Translations under genes and position numbers: made by a program
Assembly (NCBI GenBank): GCA_905207485.1
Contig: CAJLLL010000006.1
Coordinates: 1-44,543 of the forward strand
Length of the DNA stretch: 44,543 bases
Source: an uncultured Phascolarctobacterium sp.
Lineage (GTDB): Bacteria > Bacillota > Negativicutes > Acidaminococcales > Acidaminococcaceae
Reading direction: 5' to 3'
The notes under the pieces: generated by a model
The model's database searches: none
What the model was told of the DNA's origin: nothing
What the model saw: only the letters and a program-made list of their open reading frames with translations
Part shown: in pieces, positions 9,701 through 18,258 of the stretch
Layout: each line of letters starts with the position of its first letter
How positions within the stretch are numbered: the first letter of the stretch is position 1

Positions 9701-9790
9701 CTGACTCTGCTTGTTGTGCCGGTAGTGTATATGGAATTTGAACAGTGGAAAGCTAAACATTATAAGCCTTCCGGCGAAGTACAGGCATAA
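6704..9790 (+). CDS. RND efflux pump, AcrB-like inner-membrane transporter (HAE-1 type)
   Basis: 1028 residues, close to the AcrB family length of about 1040. Proton-driven export of drugs or other amphiphiles. The N-terminus reads M-I-G-T-F-I-R-R-P-V-F-T as in the family; twelve membrane segments and two large periplasmic loops are traceable. The proton-relay pair lies in TM4 as D399-D400 (V-G-I-L-I-D-D-A-I-V-V-I-E-N), and the partner lysine is K924 (G-L-V-T-K-N-A-I-L-L-I-D-Y-A). Both Asp are kept, which favours a HAE-1 drug pump over other RND types. Translationally close to the adaptor gene. No outer-membrane factor gene follows, so the channel must be encoded elsewhere. The diderm envelope this implies is a main reason for the Negativicutes assignment. 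Confidence 0.94.
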   Translation: MIGTFIRRPVFTTMLILLLVVFGIRCYPEIGVDLNPDVDMPIVSVRVTYDGASPEEMETLITKPIENRVSQVAGYKTISSTIREGYSETTLEFNMGVDPQDMASEVREKVASVRNRLPDDIDEPVVQTVDLTSQSIVAYTFSSESRSRGEIRRLIEDNILDEMQMVEGVAEVTAVGASQRVIRLVAKPDKLMEYGISFQELLEKVDDENYNTPGGKARNHDMEITVRTIGKYNNIDDVKKVVIANHDGKAVYIGDVADVIDGWEDEDTFASANGVPCVMTFVRKQSKTNTVDVTDRVNEKMEELKQRIIPPDIKVDIVRDQSTYVRENIADVWNTIFFGGALALFITYMFLGNFRATIIGGLCIPTSIIATFFMMKAMDFTLNNMSLMALSLAVGILIDDAIVVIENIFRHIEMGKTPFTAAKEATEEISLAILATSLSLMAVFVPVGSMGEIIGQYFKQFGLTVAFAIAFSTLVAFSLTPMVSAYWIKAEKPGESHRNKYVQLALDKFENGFQIFRGLYSGIMESALNNPKKVIAAGFISLAMNIVLLPFVGTEYQPTYDSGEFSVNFKAPIGTSMEKTVELATPLQQEITAMPEVKIAALNIGNGRNPVNQGSIDIRLVPSDERERTMQQIMDDLRADVRNVEGLSVTVVSNQGRGRGDSRPVQIGLRGSDIKQLKEYALELADLVRKVPGATDVDISDSDEQPEILIKLDQARASLLGLDSYSVGEVVEMAFMGKSTGNSFTIGDNDYDIILQLPQSKRTDINDVKNLRVSSRDGQFIRLGDVADITLGSGPTRIDREDKQRQIVVYANTVGTSPGELIAKIQNELIPSMNLPQGYNYKLIGEADTMARSFNEIVKAIVLAVVVVYMVLAAQFESFSQPVIIMASLPFAIVGAVLGLLMMGQTANMMSMIGFTMLLGLVTKNAILLIDYANQQRAKGMDIRSATLEACSLRLRPILMTTLSTILGMLPIAMGIGEGAELRQSMGVVLVGGLITSTMLTLLVVPVVYMEFEQWKAKHYKPSGEVQA

Positions 9791-9808
9791 TTTTAAGTTA
9801 AATTTTTT

Positions 9809-9840
9809 AAGGCTCTGCTAAATAGGCAGGGCCTTTCTTG
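9809..9840 (+). terminator. Rho-independent terminator of the efflux operon
   Basis: 10-bp stem AAGGCTCTGC/GCAGGGCCTT (9809-9818, 9826-9835, one G.U pair) with T-rich tail. Confidence 0.85.
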
Positions 9841-9952
9841 TATAATTATTTACAAAACGCTTAAATTTATCTGTACCGCTGCCGCAAAATCCTGTATAAT
9901 AAATGTAAAATATAAGTAAAAACCAAGTAAAACGACAAAACGGGGAGGACTT

Positions 9953-11557
9953 ATGGTTTACTTTTTCGGATTTTTAGGCGGTTTGGCATTATTTCTTTAC
10001 GGCATGCAGCTTATGGGCGAAGGCTTGCAGCGTGCAGCCGGCGAAAAATTGCAGAAAATACTTGAAAAACTTACCGGCGTACTGGTAGTTGCCGTTGCCC
10101 TTGGCGCAGTAGTAACAGGCATTTTGCAGTCGAGCAGTGCAACAACGGTTATGACGGTTGGCTTTGTTAATGCAGGGCTGATGAATTTAAAACAGGCTTT
10201 CGGCGTTGTAATGGGTGCCAACATTGGTACAACCATGACGGCGCAGTTAATTGCATTTAAGCTTACCGATTATATTACGCTGTTTCTTGCCATCGGCTTT
10301 GCGGTGCAGCTTTTGGCCAAACGCCAGCGCGGCAAATACATAGGACAGGTTGTTCTGGGCTTCGGTATTTTAATGCTTGGCATGGAAATGATGAGCGATT
10401 CTGTAATGCCGCTGCGTGAATATCAGGGCTTTATTGATTTTATCCACCGCTTCTCGGATAATCCGCTGCTTGGCGTTTGTGTAGGCCTTGTTATGACCAT
10501 GATTATTCAGTCCAGCAGTGCTACTATCGGTGTTTTGATTGCTATTGCCAACCAGGGCCTTATTCCGCTGGAAGGCGCTATCCCCGTGCTTTTGGGCGAT
10601 AATATCGGTACCTGCATTACGGCGGTGCTTGCTTCGCTGCGTGCAAACATTACGGCTAAACGCGTAGCTTTGGCGCATGTAATGTTTAACTTTATCGGCA
10701 GCATTATCTTTATTACCTTTATGGGATTGTTTGTTAAACTTGTTTTGGCAATTTCCCCGGCAGGCGACATTGCCCGCCAGATTGCCAACGCGCATACGGC
10801 GTTTAATGTTGTAAATACCCTGCTGTTTATGCCGTTTACAGGTTTGTTTATAAAAATGATTGAAAAAATGCTGCCGGGCAAAGATGTTGTAATTTCCCGC
10901 AAGCCGGCATTTTTGGACGAAAAAATGCTGGTAACTCCGTCTATTGCCATTGGGCTTGCCGTTAAAGAAATTGTGCGCATGGGCAATATGGCTCGGCATA
11001 ATGTTGAAGTTGGCCTGCAGGCTCTGGAAGATAAAGACGAAGCGAAAATTAAATACGTGCTTGAGCATGAGCCTGTGATTGATGCACTGGAAGAAGATAT
11101 TACCCGCTACCTTACCAAAATGAGCGAAAAGGAAATGAGCGAAGCGCTTTCGGCAGAACATACACGCCTGCTGCATGCCTGCACGGATATTGAACGTATT
11201 GGCGACCATGGTGAAGCACTGGCCAAAGATGCGCGCCGTATGTTTGAGGATAATGTGAAGTTCAGCGATGAAGCTATGGAAGAACTGCGCAATCTCGGCA
11301 AAATGGTGCTTGAGGCAAGCGGCAAGGCCATGGAAGCACTGGCAAATAACGACAAGGCATTGGCGCAGGAAGCATGGGATATTTGCCGCAAGGTAAAAAA
11401 GGCGCAGAAGGAAATCCGCAAAAACCATATTGTGCGCCTTAACGAAAAACGCTGCGACCCGGTTGCAGGCTTTATGATGATGGAAGTTTTAATTAACATG
11501 AAGCGCGTTTCCGACCATTCCAAAAATATCAGCCAGATTGTTTTGGGAATTTTTTAA
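9953..11557 (+). CDS. Na/Pi-cotransporter family protein with PhoU-like C-terminal domain
   Basis: 534 residues. Two inverted-repeat transport units carry the hallmark Q-S-S-S-A-T at residues 59-64 and 186-191, as in NptA/YjbB-type sodium-phosphate symporters. Roughly nine membrane segments end near residue 310. The rest (about 340-534) is a helical PhoU-like domain with E-x-D-I-T-R-Y and H-x-x-D-I-E-R-I-G-D-H, then a second similar repeat ending K-R-V-S-D-H-S-K-N. E. coli YjbB exports phosphate, so direction of transport is open. A TATAAT at 9895-9900 may be its -10, and GGGGAGGA precedes the ATG. No Pst or Pho genes are adjacent. Confidence 0.9.
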   Translation: MVYFFGFLGGLALFLYGMQLMGEGLQRAAGEKLQKILEKLTGVLVVAVALGAVVTGILQSSSATTVMTVGFVNAGLMNLKQAFGVVMGANIGTTMTAQLIAFKLTDYITLFLAIGFAVQLLAKRQRGKYIGQVVLGFGILMLGMEMMSDSVMPLREYQGFIDFIHRFSDNPLLGVCVGLVMTMIIQSSSATIGVLIAIANQGLIPLEGAIPVLLGDNIGTCITAVLASLRANITAKRVALAHVMFNFIGSIIFITFMGLFVKLVLAISPAGDIARQIANAHTAFNVVNTLLFMPFTGLFIKMIEKMLPGKDVVISRKPAFLDEKMLVTPSIAIGLAVKEIVRMGNMARHNVEVGLQALEDKDEAKIKYVLEHEPVIDALEEDITRYLTKMSEKEMSEALSAEHTRLLHACTDIERIGDHGEALAKDARRMFEDNVKFSDEAMEELRNLGKMVLEASGKAMEALANNDKALAQEAWDICRKVKKAQKEIRKNHIVRLNEKRCDPVAGFMMMEVLINMKRVSDHSKNISQIVLGIF

Positions 11558-11576
11558 AATAATTTCTAAAAAAGTG

Positions 11577-11605
11577 TTGACAAAAGAATATCGCTGCGTT
11601 ATAAT
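11577..11605 (+). promoter_or_regulatory. Consensus promoter of tRNA-Gly
   Basis: Perfect TTGACA (11577-11582), 17-base spacer, perfect TATAAT (11600-11605). The tRNA begins 20 bases after the -10. The -35 box follows the end of the phosphate-transporter gene by 20 bases. Confidence 0.92.
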
Positions 11606-11625
11606 TAACTTCGTTGTTGAGAGAT

Positions 11626-11700
<75 letters not shown>

Positions 11701-11709
11701 TGAAATTTC

Positions 11710-11737
11710 AGCCCGGCAGTTTACTGCCGGGCTTTTT
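11710..11737 (+). terminator. Rho-independent terminator of tRNA-Gly
   Basis: Perfect GC-rich stem of AGCCCGGCAG with CTGCCGGGCT (11710-11719, about 11724-11733) followed by TTTT. Confidence 0.92.
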
Positions 11738-11789
11738 AAATTTATTTGCTTAAAAATGCCGTATTATTGCAGTAAAAACTGTAAAATTC

Positions 11790-11818
11790 TTGTCAATAAC
11801 CTTTTGTTGTGATATTAT
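11790..11818 (+). promoter_or_regulatory. Promoter of the tig operon
   Basis: TTGTCA (11790-11795), 17-base spacer, TATTAT (11813-11818), about 100 bases upstream of tig. No CtsR or CIRCE-type dyad was seen in the leader. Confidence 0.7.
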
Positions 11819-11918
11819 ATTATGAGCAATGTGTGTAAACAGCTGCATTTTTACTAATAAAACCATGCAAAAAACACGCTGTAATAATCAGCACATATAA
11901 TTAAGGGAGGATTTATTA

Positions 11919-13202
11919 ATGAACGTAACCGTAGAAAGAGTCGGCAACGACGCAACTCTTAAAATCACTTTGCCCGCTGAGGAAGTAAACAAAGGCTTTA
12001 AAAAAGCCGTTGCAAAAATTGCAGGCCAGGTAAATATTCCCGGCTTCCGTAAAGGCAAAGCCCCCCGCAACGTTATCGAAATGCACTATGGCAAAGAAGC
12101 TGTAAAACAAGAAGCTTTTGAACTGGTTGCAAACCAGTGCTATACTGAAGCTCTTGAACAGGAAAAACTCATTCCGGTTTCTGACCCGAAAGTAGACAGC
12201 TCCGTATTTGAAGAAAACAAAGATATGGAACTGACCATTAAAGTAACCCTTAAACCGGAAGTTAAACTTGGCGATTATAAAGAACTGCATGTAGAAAAAG
12301 AAGCAGTTGAAGTTACCGATGAAGCTGTTGAAGAACAGGTACAGGGCCTGCGCAACCGCCATGCAAAAATGGTAGAAGCTGAAGAAGGCGCTGTAATTGA
12401 AAAAGGCGATTTCGCCATTATCGACTTTGCAGGCACCGTTGACGGCGAACCGTTCAGCGGCGGCGAAGGCAAAGGCTATCCGCTGGAAGTTGGTTCCAAT
12501 TCCTTCATCCCCGGCTTTGAAGACCAGCTCGTAGGCCTCAAAAAAGGCGATTCCACCGATGTAGACGTAACCTTCCCGGAAGAATACTTTGTAAAAGAAC
12601 TTGCCGGCAAACAGGCAATTTTTAAAGTAAACATTCAGGATGTAAAACGCAAAGAACTGCCGGAACTGACCGACGAATATGTAGCAGCAAACAGCGATTG
12701 CAAAACCGTTGAAGAATTAAGAGCAAGCTACAAAGAACGCATGCAGAAAGCAGCAGAAAACAATGCTAAAATCGCTTATGAAAAAGCATTGATTGACCTT
12801 GCTGTTGCCAATGCTGAATTTGAAGTTCCCGAAATCATGATTGAAGACCGCATCAGCCAGATGATTGACGAAATGCGCATGAGCCTTGAAGCTCGCAAAC
12901 TTTCCCTGCAGCAGTACATGCAGTACAGCGGCATTGACATGAAACAGCTTCGTGAACGTCAGCATGACGCTGCTGTTGAAAACGTAAAAACCGACCTTGT
13001 TCTTGACGCTGTTGCTAAAGCTGAAAATATTCAGGTTTCCATGGAAGACGTTGACAGCGAACTTTCCGCTATCGCTTCCCAGCATGGTGCAAGCCTTGAA
13101 GACGTTAAGAAAATTATTAAATCCAACGGCACCATGGGCTTACTGCTCGCAAACATTCTGCGCCGCAAAGCTGCCCATGTAATCATTGACAGCGCTAAAT
13201 AA
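11919..13202 (+). CDS. tig: Trigger factor, ribosome-associated chaperone and prolyl isomerase
   Basis: 427 residues, normal length. It binds the ribosomal exit tunnel near L23 and assists nascent chains. The N-terminal domain holds the ribosome signature G-F-R-x-G-K-A-P (G-F-R-K-G-K-A-P here, residues about 46-53). The FKBP-type domain spans roughly 160-245 (G-D-F-A-I-I-D-F-A-G, then F-I-P-G-F-E-D-Q-L). The C-terminal arms are helical and charged. AGGGAGGA precedes the ATG. It is first in the order tig-clpP-clpX-lon, common in bacteria, linking folding of nascent chains with degradation. Only 41 bases separate it from clpP, so co-transcription is likely. Confidence 0.97.
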   Translation: MNVTVERVGNDATLKITLPAEEVNKGFKKAVAKIAGQVNIPGFRKGKAPRNVIEMHYGKEAVKQEAFELVANQCYTEALEQEKLIPVSDPKVDSSVFEENKDMELTIKVTLKPEVKLGDYKELHVEKEAVEVTDEAVEEQVQGLRNRHAKMVEAEEGAVIEKGDFAIIDFAGTVDGEPFSGGEGKGYPLEVGSNSFIPGFEDQLVGLKKGDSTDVDVTFPEEYFVKELAGKQAIFKVNIQDVKRKELPELTDEYVAANSDCKTVEELRASYKERMQKAAENNAKIAYEKALIDLAVANAEFEVPEIMIEDRISQMIDEMRMSLEARKLSLQQYMQYSGIDMKQLRERQHDAAVENVKTDLVLDAVAKAENIQVSMEDVDSELSAIASQHGASLEDVKKIIKSNGTMGLLLANILRRKAAHVIIDSAK

Positions 13203-13243
13203 TAAAGCGACTGGTTAAACCACAGAAAAGGGGTGTGACAATA

Positions 13244-13843
13244 ATGAATTATGTGCCAATAGTTGTTGAACAATCCAACCGCGGCGAACGCTCTTACGAT
13301 ATATATTCCCGCCTTTTAAAGGACAGGATAGTTTTTGTTACCGGCGAGATAGACGATACTATGGCCAATCTCGTTATCGCCCAGCTGCTCTTTTTAGAGT
13401 CGGAAGACCCCGATAAGGATATCCATCTCTATATTAACAGCCCGGGCGGCAGCGTAAGCGCCGGCCTGGCAATTTATGACACAATGCAGTACATAAAGCC
13501 TGATGTTTCCACAATCTGCATGGGTATGGCCGCAAGCATGGCTTCCGTGCTTCTGGCTGCCGGCACTCCGGGCAAGCGTTTTGCCCTGCCGTACTCCAGA
13601 GTAATGATTCATCAGCCGTTGGGCGGCGTACAGGGCCAGGCTTCTGAAATTGAAATAACCGCACGCGAAATTTTGCGCGTACGTGACGAGATGAACGGCA
13701 TCCTCGCCCGCCATACCGGCCAGACCAAAGAAAAGATTGCGCAGGACACTGACCGCGATAACTACATGACCAGCCAGCAGGCTAAAGAATACGGCCTGAT
13801 TGACGAAGTTGTAACGCGTAAACAGCCTGCAAATGAAAAATAA
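13244..13843 (+). CDS. clpP: ATP-dependent Clp protease proteolytic subunit
   Basis: 199 residues from the preferred start. ClpP forms the tetradecameric serine protease chamber fed by ClpX (encoded next) or ClpA/C. The triad is Ser98 (G-M-A-A-S-M-A), His123 (V-M-I-H-Q-P) and Asp172 (D-R-D-N-Y-M); the substrate strand N-S-P-G-G-S is at 65-70. A GTG three codons earlier (13235) abuts the GGGG binding site and so cannot be used; the ATG at 13244 has the right spacing from AAAAGGGG (13226-13233). Practically no propeptide, as in many Firmicute ClpPs. clpX starts 22 bases after the stop. Confidence 0.97.
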   Translation: MNYVPIVVEQSNRGERSYDIYSRLLKDRIVFVTGEIDDTMANLVIAQLLFLESEDPDKDIHLYINSPGGSVSAGLAIYDTMQYIKPDVSTICMGMAASMASVLLAAGTPGKRFALPYSRVMIHQPLGGVQGQASEIEITAREILRVRDEMNGILARHTGQTKEKIAQDTDRDNYMTSQQAKEYGLIDEVVTRKQPANEK

Positions 13844-13865
13844 AGGCTTTAAGGAGATATTTGAA

Positions 13866-15134
13866 ATGAAATTCGGTGGGGACAATCACCACGATACCCC
13901 TGTTTGCTCATTTTGCGGCAAGCGCGAAGCGCAGGTCAGCAAAATGTTCAGCAAGGTTTTGGGCGAAGGTGACTTGTTTATTTGCGATGAGTGCATAAAA
14001 CTCTGCAATGAAATGCTTGAAGAAGAAATGCGGGCAAGAGCAGTGCAGCACGCAGATATTGCAGAATTGCCCAAACCCAGAGAAATAAAGGCTATTTTGG
14101 ATGAATACGTTATCGGCCAGGAAGAAGCTAAAAAAACCCTTGCCGTTGCCGTTTACAACCATTATAAACGCATTGATTACGAGCTGAACCATGCAGGAGC
14201 AGAAAGAGATGTTGAACTGCAAAAATCCAACATTTTAATGCTTGGCCCTACCGGCAGCGGCAAAACGCTGCTGGCCCAAACCCTGGCAAAAATTTTGCAG
14301 GTTCCGTTTGCCATTGCTGATGCAACCGCGCTTACCGAAGCCGGTTATGTTGGCGAAGACGTGGAAAACATTCTGCTGCGTTTAATCCAGAATGCCGATT
14401 ATGACATTGAGCGTGCCCAGCGCGGCATCATCTATATAGATGAAATTGATAAAATTTCCCGCAAGTCCGAAAATCCGTCCATAACCCGTGATGTATCGGG
14501 CGAAGGCGTACAGCAGGCGCTTTTAAAAATTCTTGAAGGCACGGTTGCCAATGTTCCGCCGCAGGGCGGGCGCAAGCATCCGCATCAGGAATTTTTGCAG
14601 ATTGACACAACAAATATTCTGTTTATCTGCGGCGGCGCTTTCGACGGACTGGAAAACATCATCAGCCAGCGCACCGGCAAGAAAAACCTTGGCTTCGGTG
14701 CCGATATTAAAACCAAAGATGAAATCAGCCTGACGGATACCTTTAAAAAGGTGCTGCCGGAAGATTTGATGAAGTTTGGCTTAATACCGGAATTTGCCGG
14801 ACGTCTGCCGGTTGTTGTAACGCTGGAAGCACTTGATAAGGCTGCCCTGATTAAAATTTTGCAGGAGCCTAAAAACGCACTGGTTAAACAGTACCAGCAT
14901 TTCCTTGCCATGGACAATGTGGAACTGGAATTTGAACCGGAAGCGCTTGACGCCATTGCAGAAGAAGCACTGAAACGCAGTGCCGGCGCACGTGGTCTGC
15001 GTGCCATTATTGAGTCGGTAATGCGCAATGTAATGTATGAAGTGCCTTCACGCAGCGACGTTGTAAAATGTATTGTAACGGCTGATTCCATCCGCAACCA
15101 TGCGGAACCGAAAATGATTGTTTCAGCCGGCTGA
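13866..15134 (+). CDS. clpX: ClpX unfoldase, ATP-binding subunit of ClpXP
   Basis: 422 residues. It unfolds tagged proteins and feeds ClpP. Zinc-binding domain cysteines C14, C17, C40 and C43 are visible, then Walker A GPTGSGKT (127-134), pore loop G-Y-V-G-E-D-V, Walker B I-I-Y-I-D-E-I-D-K, and the ClpP-binding I-G-F-type loop, here L-G-F-G. The R-K-H region reads G-G-R-K-H-P-H-Q-E-F. An in-frame ATG 11 codons upstream (13833) overlaps the clpP end, but AAGGAG sits correctly before 13866, which decides the start. A strong terminator follows, so lon has its own promoter. Confidence 0.97.
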   Translation: MKFGGDNHHDTPVCSFCGKREAQVSKMFSKVLGEGDLFICDECIKLCNEMLEEEMRARAVQHADIAELPKPREIKAILDEYVIGQEEAKKTLAVAVYNHYKRIDYELNHAGAERDVELQKSNILMLGPTGSGKTLLAQTLAKILQVPFAIADATALTEAGYVGEDVENILLRLIQNADYDIERAQRGIIYIDEIDKISRKSENPSITRDVSGEGVQQALLKILEGTVANVPPQGGRKHPHQEFLQIDTTNILFICGGAFDGLENIISQRTGKKNLGFGADIKTKDEISLTDTFKKVLPEDLMKFGLIPEFAGRLPVVVTLEALDKAALIKILQEPKNALVKQYQHFLAMDNVELEFEPEALDAIAEEALKRSAGARGLRAIIESVMRNVMYEVPSRSDVVKCIVTADSIRNHAEPKMIVSAG

Positions 15135-15143
15135 AATTAAAAT

Positions 15144-15175
15144 AAGGGGGAGGGGAAAAACCTTCCCCTTTTTGG
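15144..15175 (+). terminator. Rho-independent terminator after clpX
   Basis: 10-bp stem (15144-15153 with 15161-15170, arms AAGGGGGAGG and CCTTCCCCTT, one G.U pair), then TTT. It separates tig-clpP-clpX from lon, though the T run is short and read-through is possible. Confidence 0.8.
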
Positions 15176-15200
15176 TTTTATATGGCTTTTGTGATACAAT
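15172..15200 (+). promoter_or_regulatory. Promoter of lon
   Basis: TTGGTT (15172-15177), 17-base spacer and TACAAT (15195-15200) with an upstream TG one base before the -10 (extended -10). Confidence 0.6.
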
Positions 15201-15255
15201 GTTATTAAAGCCGGATATGATTTGAGATTTTTAAAATAGGGGGATGCTAATAGCA

Positions 15256-17580
15256 ATGGAAGCATCAGGACAATTAATGCCGCTCTTAGCGTTAAGGGGC
15301 ATTATCGTTTTCCCGGGAATGACGGTAAACCTTGACGTCGGCAGAGACAAATCAATAAATGCGGTTAACGTTGCTATGCAGAACGATAAAAGAATTTTGC
15401 TTGTTACGCAGCGCGATGCCGAAACTACAGACCCGAAGCGTGAAGATTTATATGCTTTTGGCGTTGTTGCAGAAATTAAACAACTTTTAAAACTGCCAAG
15501 CGGAGCCCAGCGCATTTTAATACAGGGCATTAACCGCGTGCAGCTTACTTCCGTTATTGATGCGCCGTTTGAGGACACCTACCTTGAAGGGTTTGTGCAG
15601 CCTTTTGAAAGCATTGAGCCGGAAGAAAACGCTGAAACCGAAGCTATGCGCCGCGTACTTTTGCAAAGTTTTGAAAAATGGCTTATTACCGGTAAAAAAG
15701 TAACCACTGAGGTTATGCTTAATTTTAAAAACATTACCACCGCCGGTGAAATTGCCGATATTATTGCCGGTTACCTTACCATCAGCATTGATGAGAAGGA
15801 AGAACTGTTGGAACTTGCCGATGTAAAAGAACGTATGCAGAAATTATACGCCTTTTTGTGCAAGGAACTGGAAATTGCCGAACTGGAAAAAAATATTGCA
15901 CAGGAAGTACGCAAGCAGATAGAAAAAAATCAGCGCGAATATTATCTGCGTGAACAGATTAAAGTAATCAACAAAGAACTTGGCGAAGGTGACGAACGCC
16001 AGGCAGAAGTTGACGAATATAAAAAACAGATGGAAGGGCGTGACCTTCCTGCCGAAGTTACCGACAAGCTGAACAAAGAGCTTGACCGCCTGTTTAAAAT
16101 GCCGCCGATGATGGCTGAAAGCGGGGTTATCCGTAATTATGTGGAAACGCTGCTTGCTCTGCCTTGGGGCATTTACGGCAAAGATAATTTTGATTTAAAA
16201 CACGCCGAAAAGATTTTGAACAAAGACCATTACGGTTTGGAAAAAGTAAAAGAACGCATTTTGGAATATCTTGCCGTGCGCGCACTGACCAAGAGCGGCA
16301 AAGGGCCTATTTTGTGCCTTGTTGGGCCTCCGGGCGTTGGTAAAACTTCGCTGGCGCAGTCTGTTGCCCGCGCAATCGACCGTAAGTTTACGCGCATGTC
16401 TTTGGGCGGCGTGCATGATGAAGCGGAAATCCGCGGACACCGCCGTACCTATATCGGCGCTATGCCGGGCCGCATTATTCACGGTATGCAGACCTGCGGC
16501 GTAATGAACCCGGTATTTTTGCTGGATGAAGTTGATAAAATGTCGTCCGATTTCCGCGGCGACCCGGCTTCTGCACTGCTTGAAGTGCTTGACCCGGAAC
16601 AGAACAATACTTTCAGCGACCATTATGTGGAACTTCCGTTTGATTTGTCGCAGGTGTTCTGGATTGTAACCGCTAATACTGTGGAAACAATTCCGCCTGC
16701 GCTTTTGGACCGTATGGAAGTAGTGCAGCTTTCAAGCTATACTGAAGACGAAAAAGTAAAAATTGCCGAACTGCATCTTTTGCCGAAAGAACGCACCAAC
16801 AATGGTTTAAGCGCAAAAACGCTTACTATTACCGAAGATGCGCTGCGCCTCATCATCCGCGGCTATACGCGCGAAGCCGGTGTGCGCAGCCTGGAGCGTA
16901 AAATTGCCGCCGTTTGCCGCAAAACTGCGCACCGTATTGTAAATGGCGAAGCCAAAACGGCAAAAGTAACGGCTAAAAACCTGCATAAATATTTGGGCAA
17001 AGTTATTTACCTTGAAGACGACGTAAGCCTCGAAGCCGCAGCCGGTATCTGCACCGGCCTTGCATGGACTCGTGTCGGCGGCGAACTTTTAAAAGTTGAA
17101 GTTGTTGCCTGCAAAGGCAAAGGGCATCTTGTGCTTACAGGTCAGCTTGGCGATGTAATGAAGGAATCCGCACAGGCAGGCTATACCTATATCCGCAGCC
17201 GTGCGGACGAACTTGACCTTGCCAAAGATTTTTACGAAACCACTGACATCCATATCCATTTGCCGGAAGGTGCCATTCCGAAAGACGGGCCTTCTGCCGG
17301 TATTACAATGGTAACAGCAATGGTATCGGCATTAACCGGCCGCAAGGTAAAAAAAGATATTGCCATGACAGGTGAAATCACACTTTCCGGCAGGGTATTG
17401 CCGGTAGGCGGTATTAAAGAGAAATTTTTGGCAGCGCACCGTTACGGCGTAAAAACCATTATTATGCCTGCCAAAAACGAGCAGGATTTGGACGAACTGC
17501 CCAAAAACGTGCGCGAAAAAATGACTTTTATACCTGTTAAACACATGGACGAGGTGTTAAAAATAGCATTGGAGGATTAA
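15256..17580 (+). CDS. lon: ATP-dependent protease La (Lon)
   Basis: 774 residues from the preferred start. Hexameric AAA+ serine protease of the cytoplasm that degrades misfolded and regulatory proteins. N-terminal LAN domain with L-P-L-x-A-L-R-G-I-I-V-F-P-G (about 8-22), helical linker, Walker A GPPGVGKT (357-364), Walker B V-F-L-L-D-E-V-D-K-M, and the protease domain with the catalytic dyad Ser680 (K-D-G-P-S-A-G) and Lys723, 43 residues apart as in E. coli. An ATG at 15244 touches the GGGGG binding site, so the ATG at 15256 is more likely. The final codons contain GGAGG (17571-17575), the binding site for ysxC, so the two genes are translationally linked. Confidence 0.96.
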   Translation: MEASGQLMPLLALRGIIVFPGMTVNLDVGRDKSINAVNVAMQNDKRILLVTQRDAETTDPKREDLYAFGVVAEIKQLLKLPSGAQRILIQGINRVQLTSVIDAPFEDTYLEGFVQPFESIEPEENAETEAMRRVLLQSFEKWLITGKKVTTEVMLNFKNITTAGEIADIIAGYLTISIDEKEELLELADVKERMQKLYAFLCKELEIAELEKNIAQEVRKQIEKNQREYYLREQIKVINKELGEGDERQAEVDEYKKQMEGRDLPAEVTDKLNKELDRLFKMPPMMAESGVIRNYVETLLALPWGIYGKDNFDLKHAEKILNKDHYGLEKVKERILEYLAVRALTKSGKGPILCLVGPPGVGKTSLAQSVARAIDRKFTRMSLGGVHDEAEIRGHRRTYIGAMPGRIIHGMQTCGVMNPVFLLDEVDKMSSDFRGDPASALLEVLDPEQNNTFSDHYVELPFDLSQVFWIVTANTVETIPPALLDRMEVVQLSSYTEDEKVKIAELHLLPKERTNNGLSAKTLTITEDALRLIIRGYTREAGVRSLERKIAAVCRKTAHRIVNGEAKTAKVTAKNLHKYLGKVIYLEDDVSLEAAAGICTGLAWTRVGGELLKVEVVACKGKGHLVLTGQLGDVMKESAQAGYTYIRSRADELDLAKDFYETTDIHIHLPEGAIPKDGPSAGITMVTAMVSALTGRKVKKDIAMTGEITLSGRVLPVGGIKEKFLAAHRYGVKTIIMPAKNEQDLDELPKNVREKMTFIPVKHMDEVLKIALED

Positions 17581-17585
17581 ATGCG

Positions 17586-18224
17586 ATGAACAAAGGAGTT
17601 TGGGATATAATCCGCGCGAACTTTGTCACCTCTGCCGTTAAGGCAGAACAGTACCCTTCACCGCAGCTTATTGAAGCTGCTTTTATCGGCCGCAGCAATG
17701 TCGGCAAATCTTCACTGATTAATTCGCTGTGCCGCCGCAATGGGCTGGCGCGCGTCAGCGCAACCCCCGGCAAAACGCAAACCATTAATTATTATATGCT
17801 GGATGCCAAACGCACAGTTGATGAAGGCGTGGAAACAGCGCAATTTTATCTTGTTGATTTGCCCGGTTACGGATTCGCCAAAACAGGCAAATCCAACAAA
17901 GATTTGTGGTCCGGGTTTATCAGCAAATATCTGTCCGGTTCCGATAATCTGGCAATGGTTTGCCAGTTGATAGACATTCGCCATAAACCGCTGGAAAGTG
18001 ATATGGAATGTTATCACTGGCTGCTCAGCTGCGGGCTTAACGTACAGATTATTTTAACAAAGGCAGATAAGCTTTCCAAAAATGCCGCTATGGCGCAAAA
18101 AGCGCTTTTCAAGCGCGAACTTGGGCTGGATGACAGCCGTATTATGACGTATTCGGTAACGCAAAATACAATGCGCAGTGAACTTATTAACCGTATTATG
18201 ACTGTGCTGGAAAACCACAGATAA
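17586..18224 (+). CDS. ysxC: Ribosome biogenesis GTPase YsxC/YihA (EngB)
   Basis: 212 residues, slightly longer than the usual 190-200. Essential GTPase needed for maturation of the 50S subunit. G1 is GRSNVGKSS (35-43), G2 includes the T in P-G-K-T-Q-T, G3 is DLPGYG (91-96), G4 is TKAD (158-161), all typical of the TrmE-Era-EngA-EngB group; the PGYG in G3 is distinctive for EngB. An earlier ATG at 17581 hits a stop after two codons, so 17586 is the start, served by GGAGG inside the lon 3' end. lon-ysxC adjacency is common in Firmicutes. Confidence 0.95.
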   Translation: MNKGVWDIIRANFVTSAVKAEQYPSPQLIEAAFIGRSNVGKSSLINSLCRRNGLARVSATPGKTQTINYYMLDAKRTVDEGVETAQFYLVDLPGYGFAKTGKSNKDLWSGFISKYLSGSDNLAMVCQLIDIRHKPLESDMECYHWLLSCGLNVQIILTKADKLSKNAAMAQKALFKRELGLDDSRIMTYSVTQNTMRSELINRIMTVLENHR

Positions 18225-18258
18225 AGTTTTATTGGCCGCTTTGGGGGAGTGGTTGGCT

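Noticed and set aside
10370..11428. Long antisense open frame (352 codons) opposite the phosphate transporter
   Set aside because: Composition (His, Phe, Asn rich, no domain pattern) and full overlap with a clear transporter gene mark it as a shadow frame.
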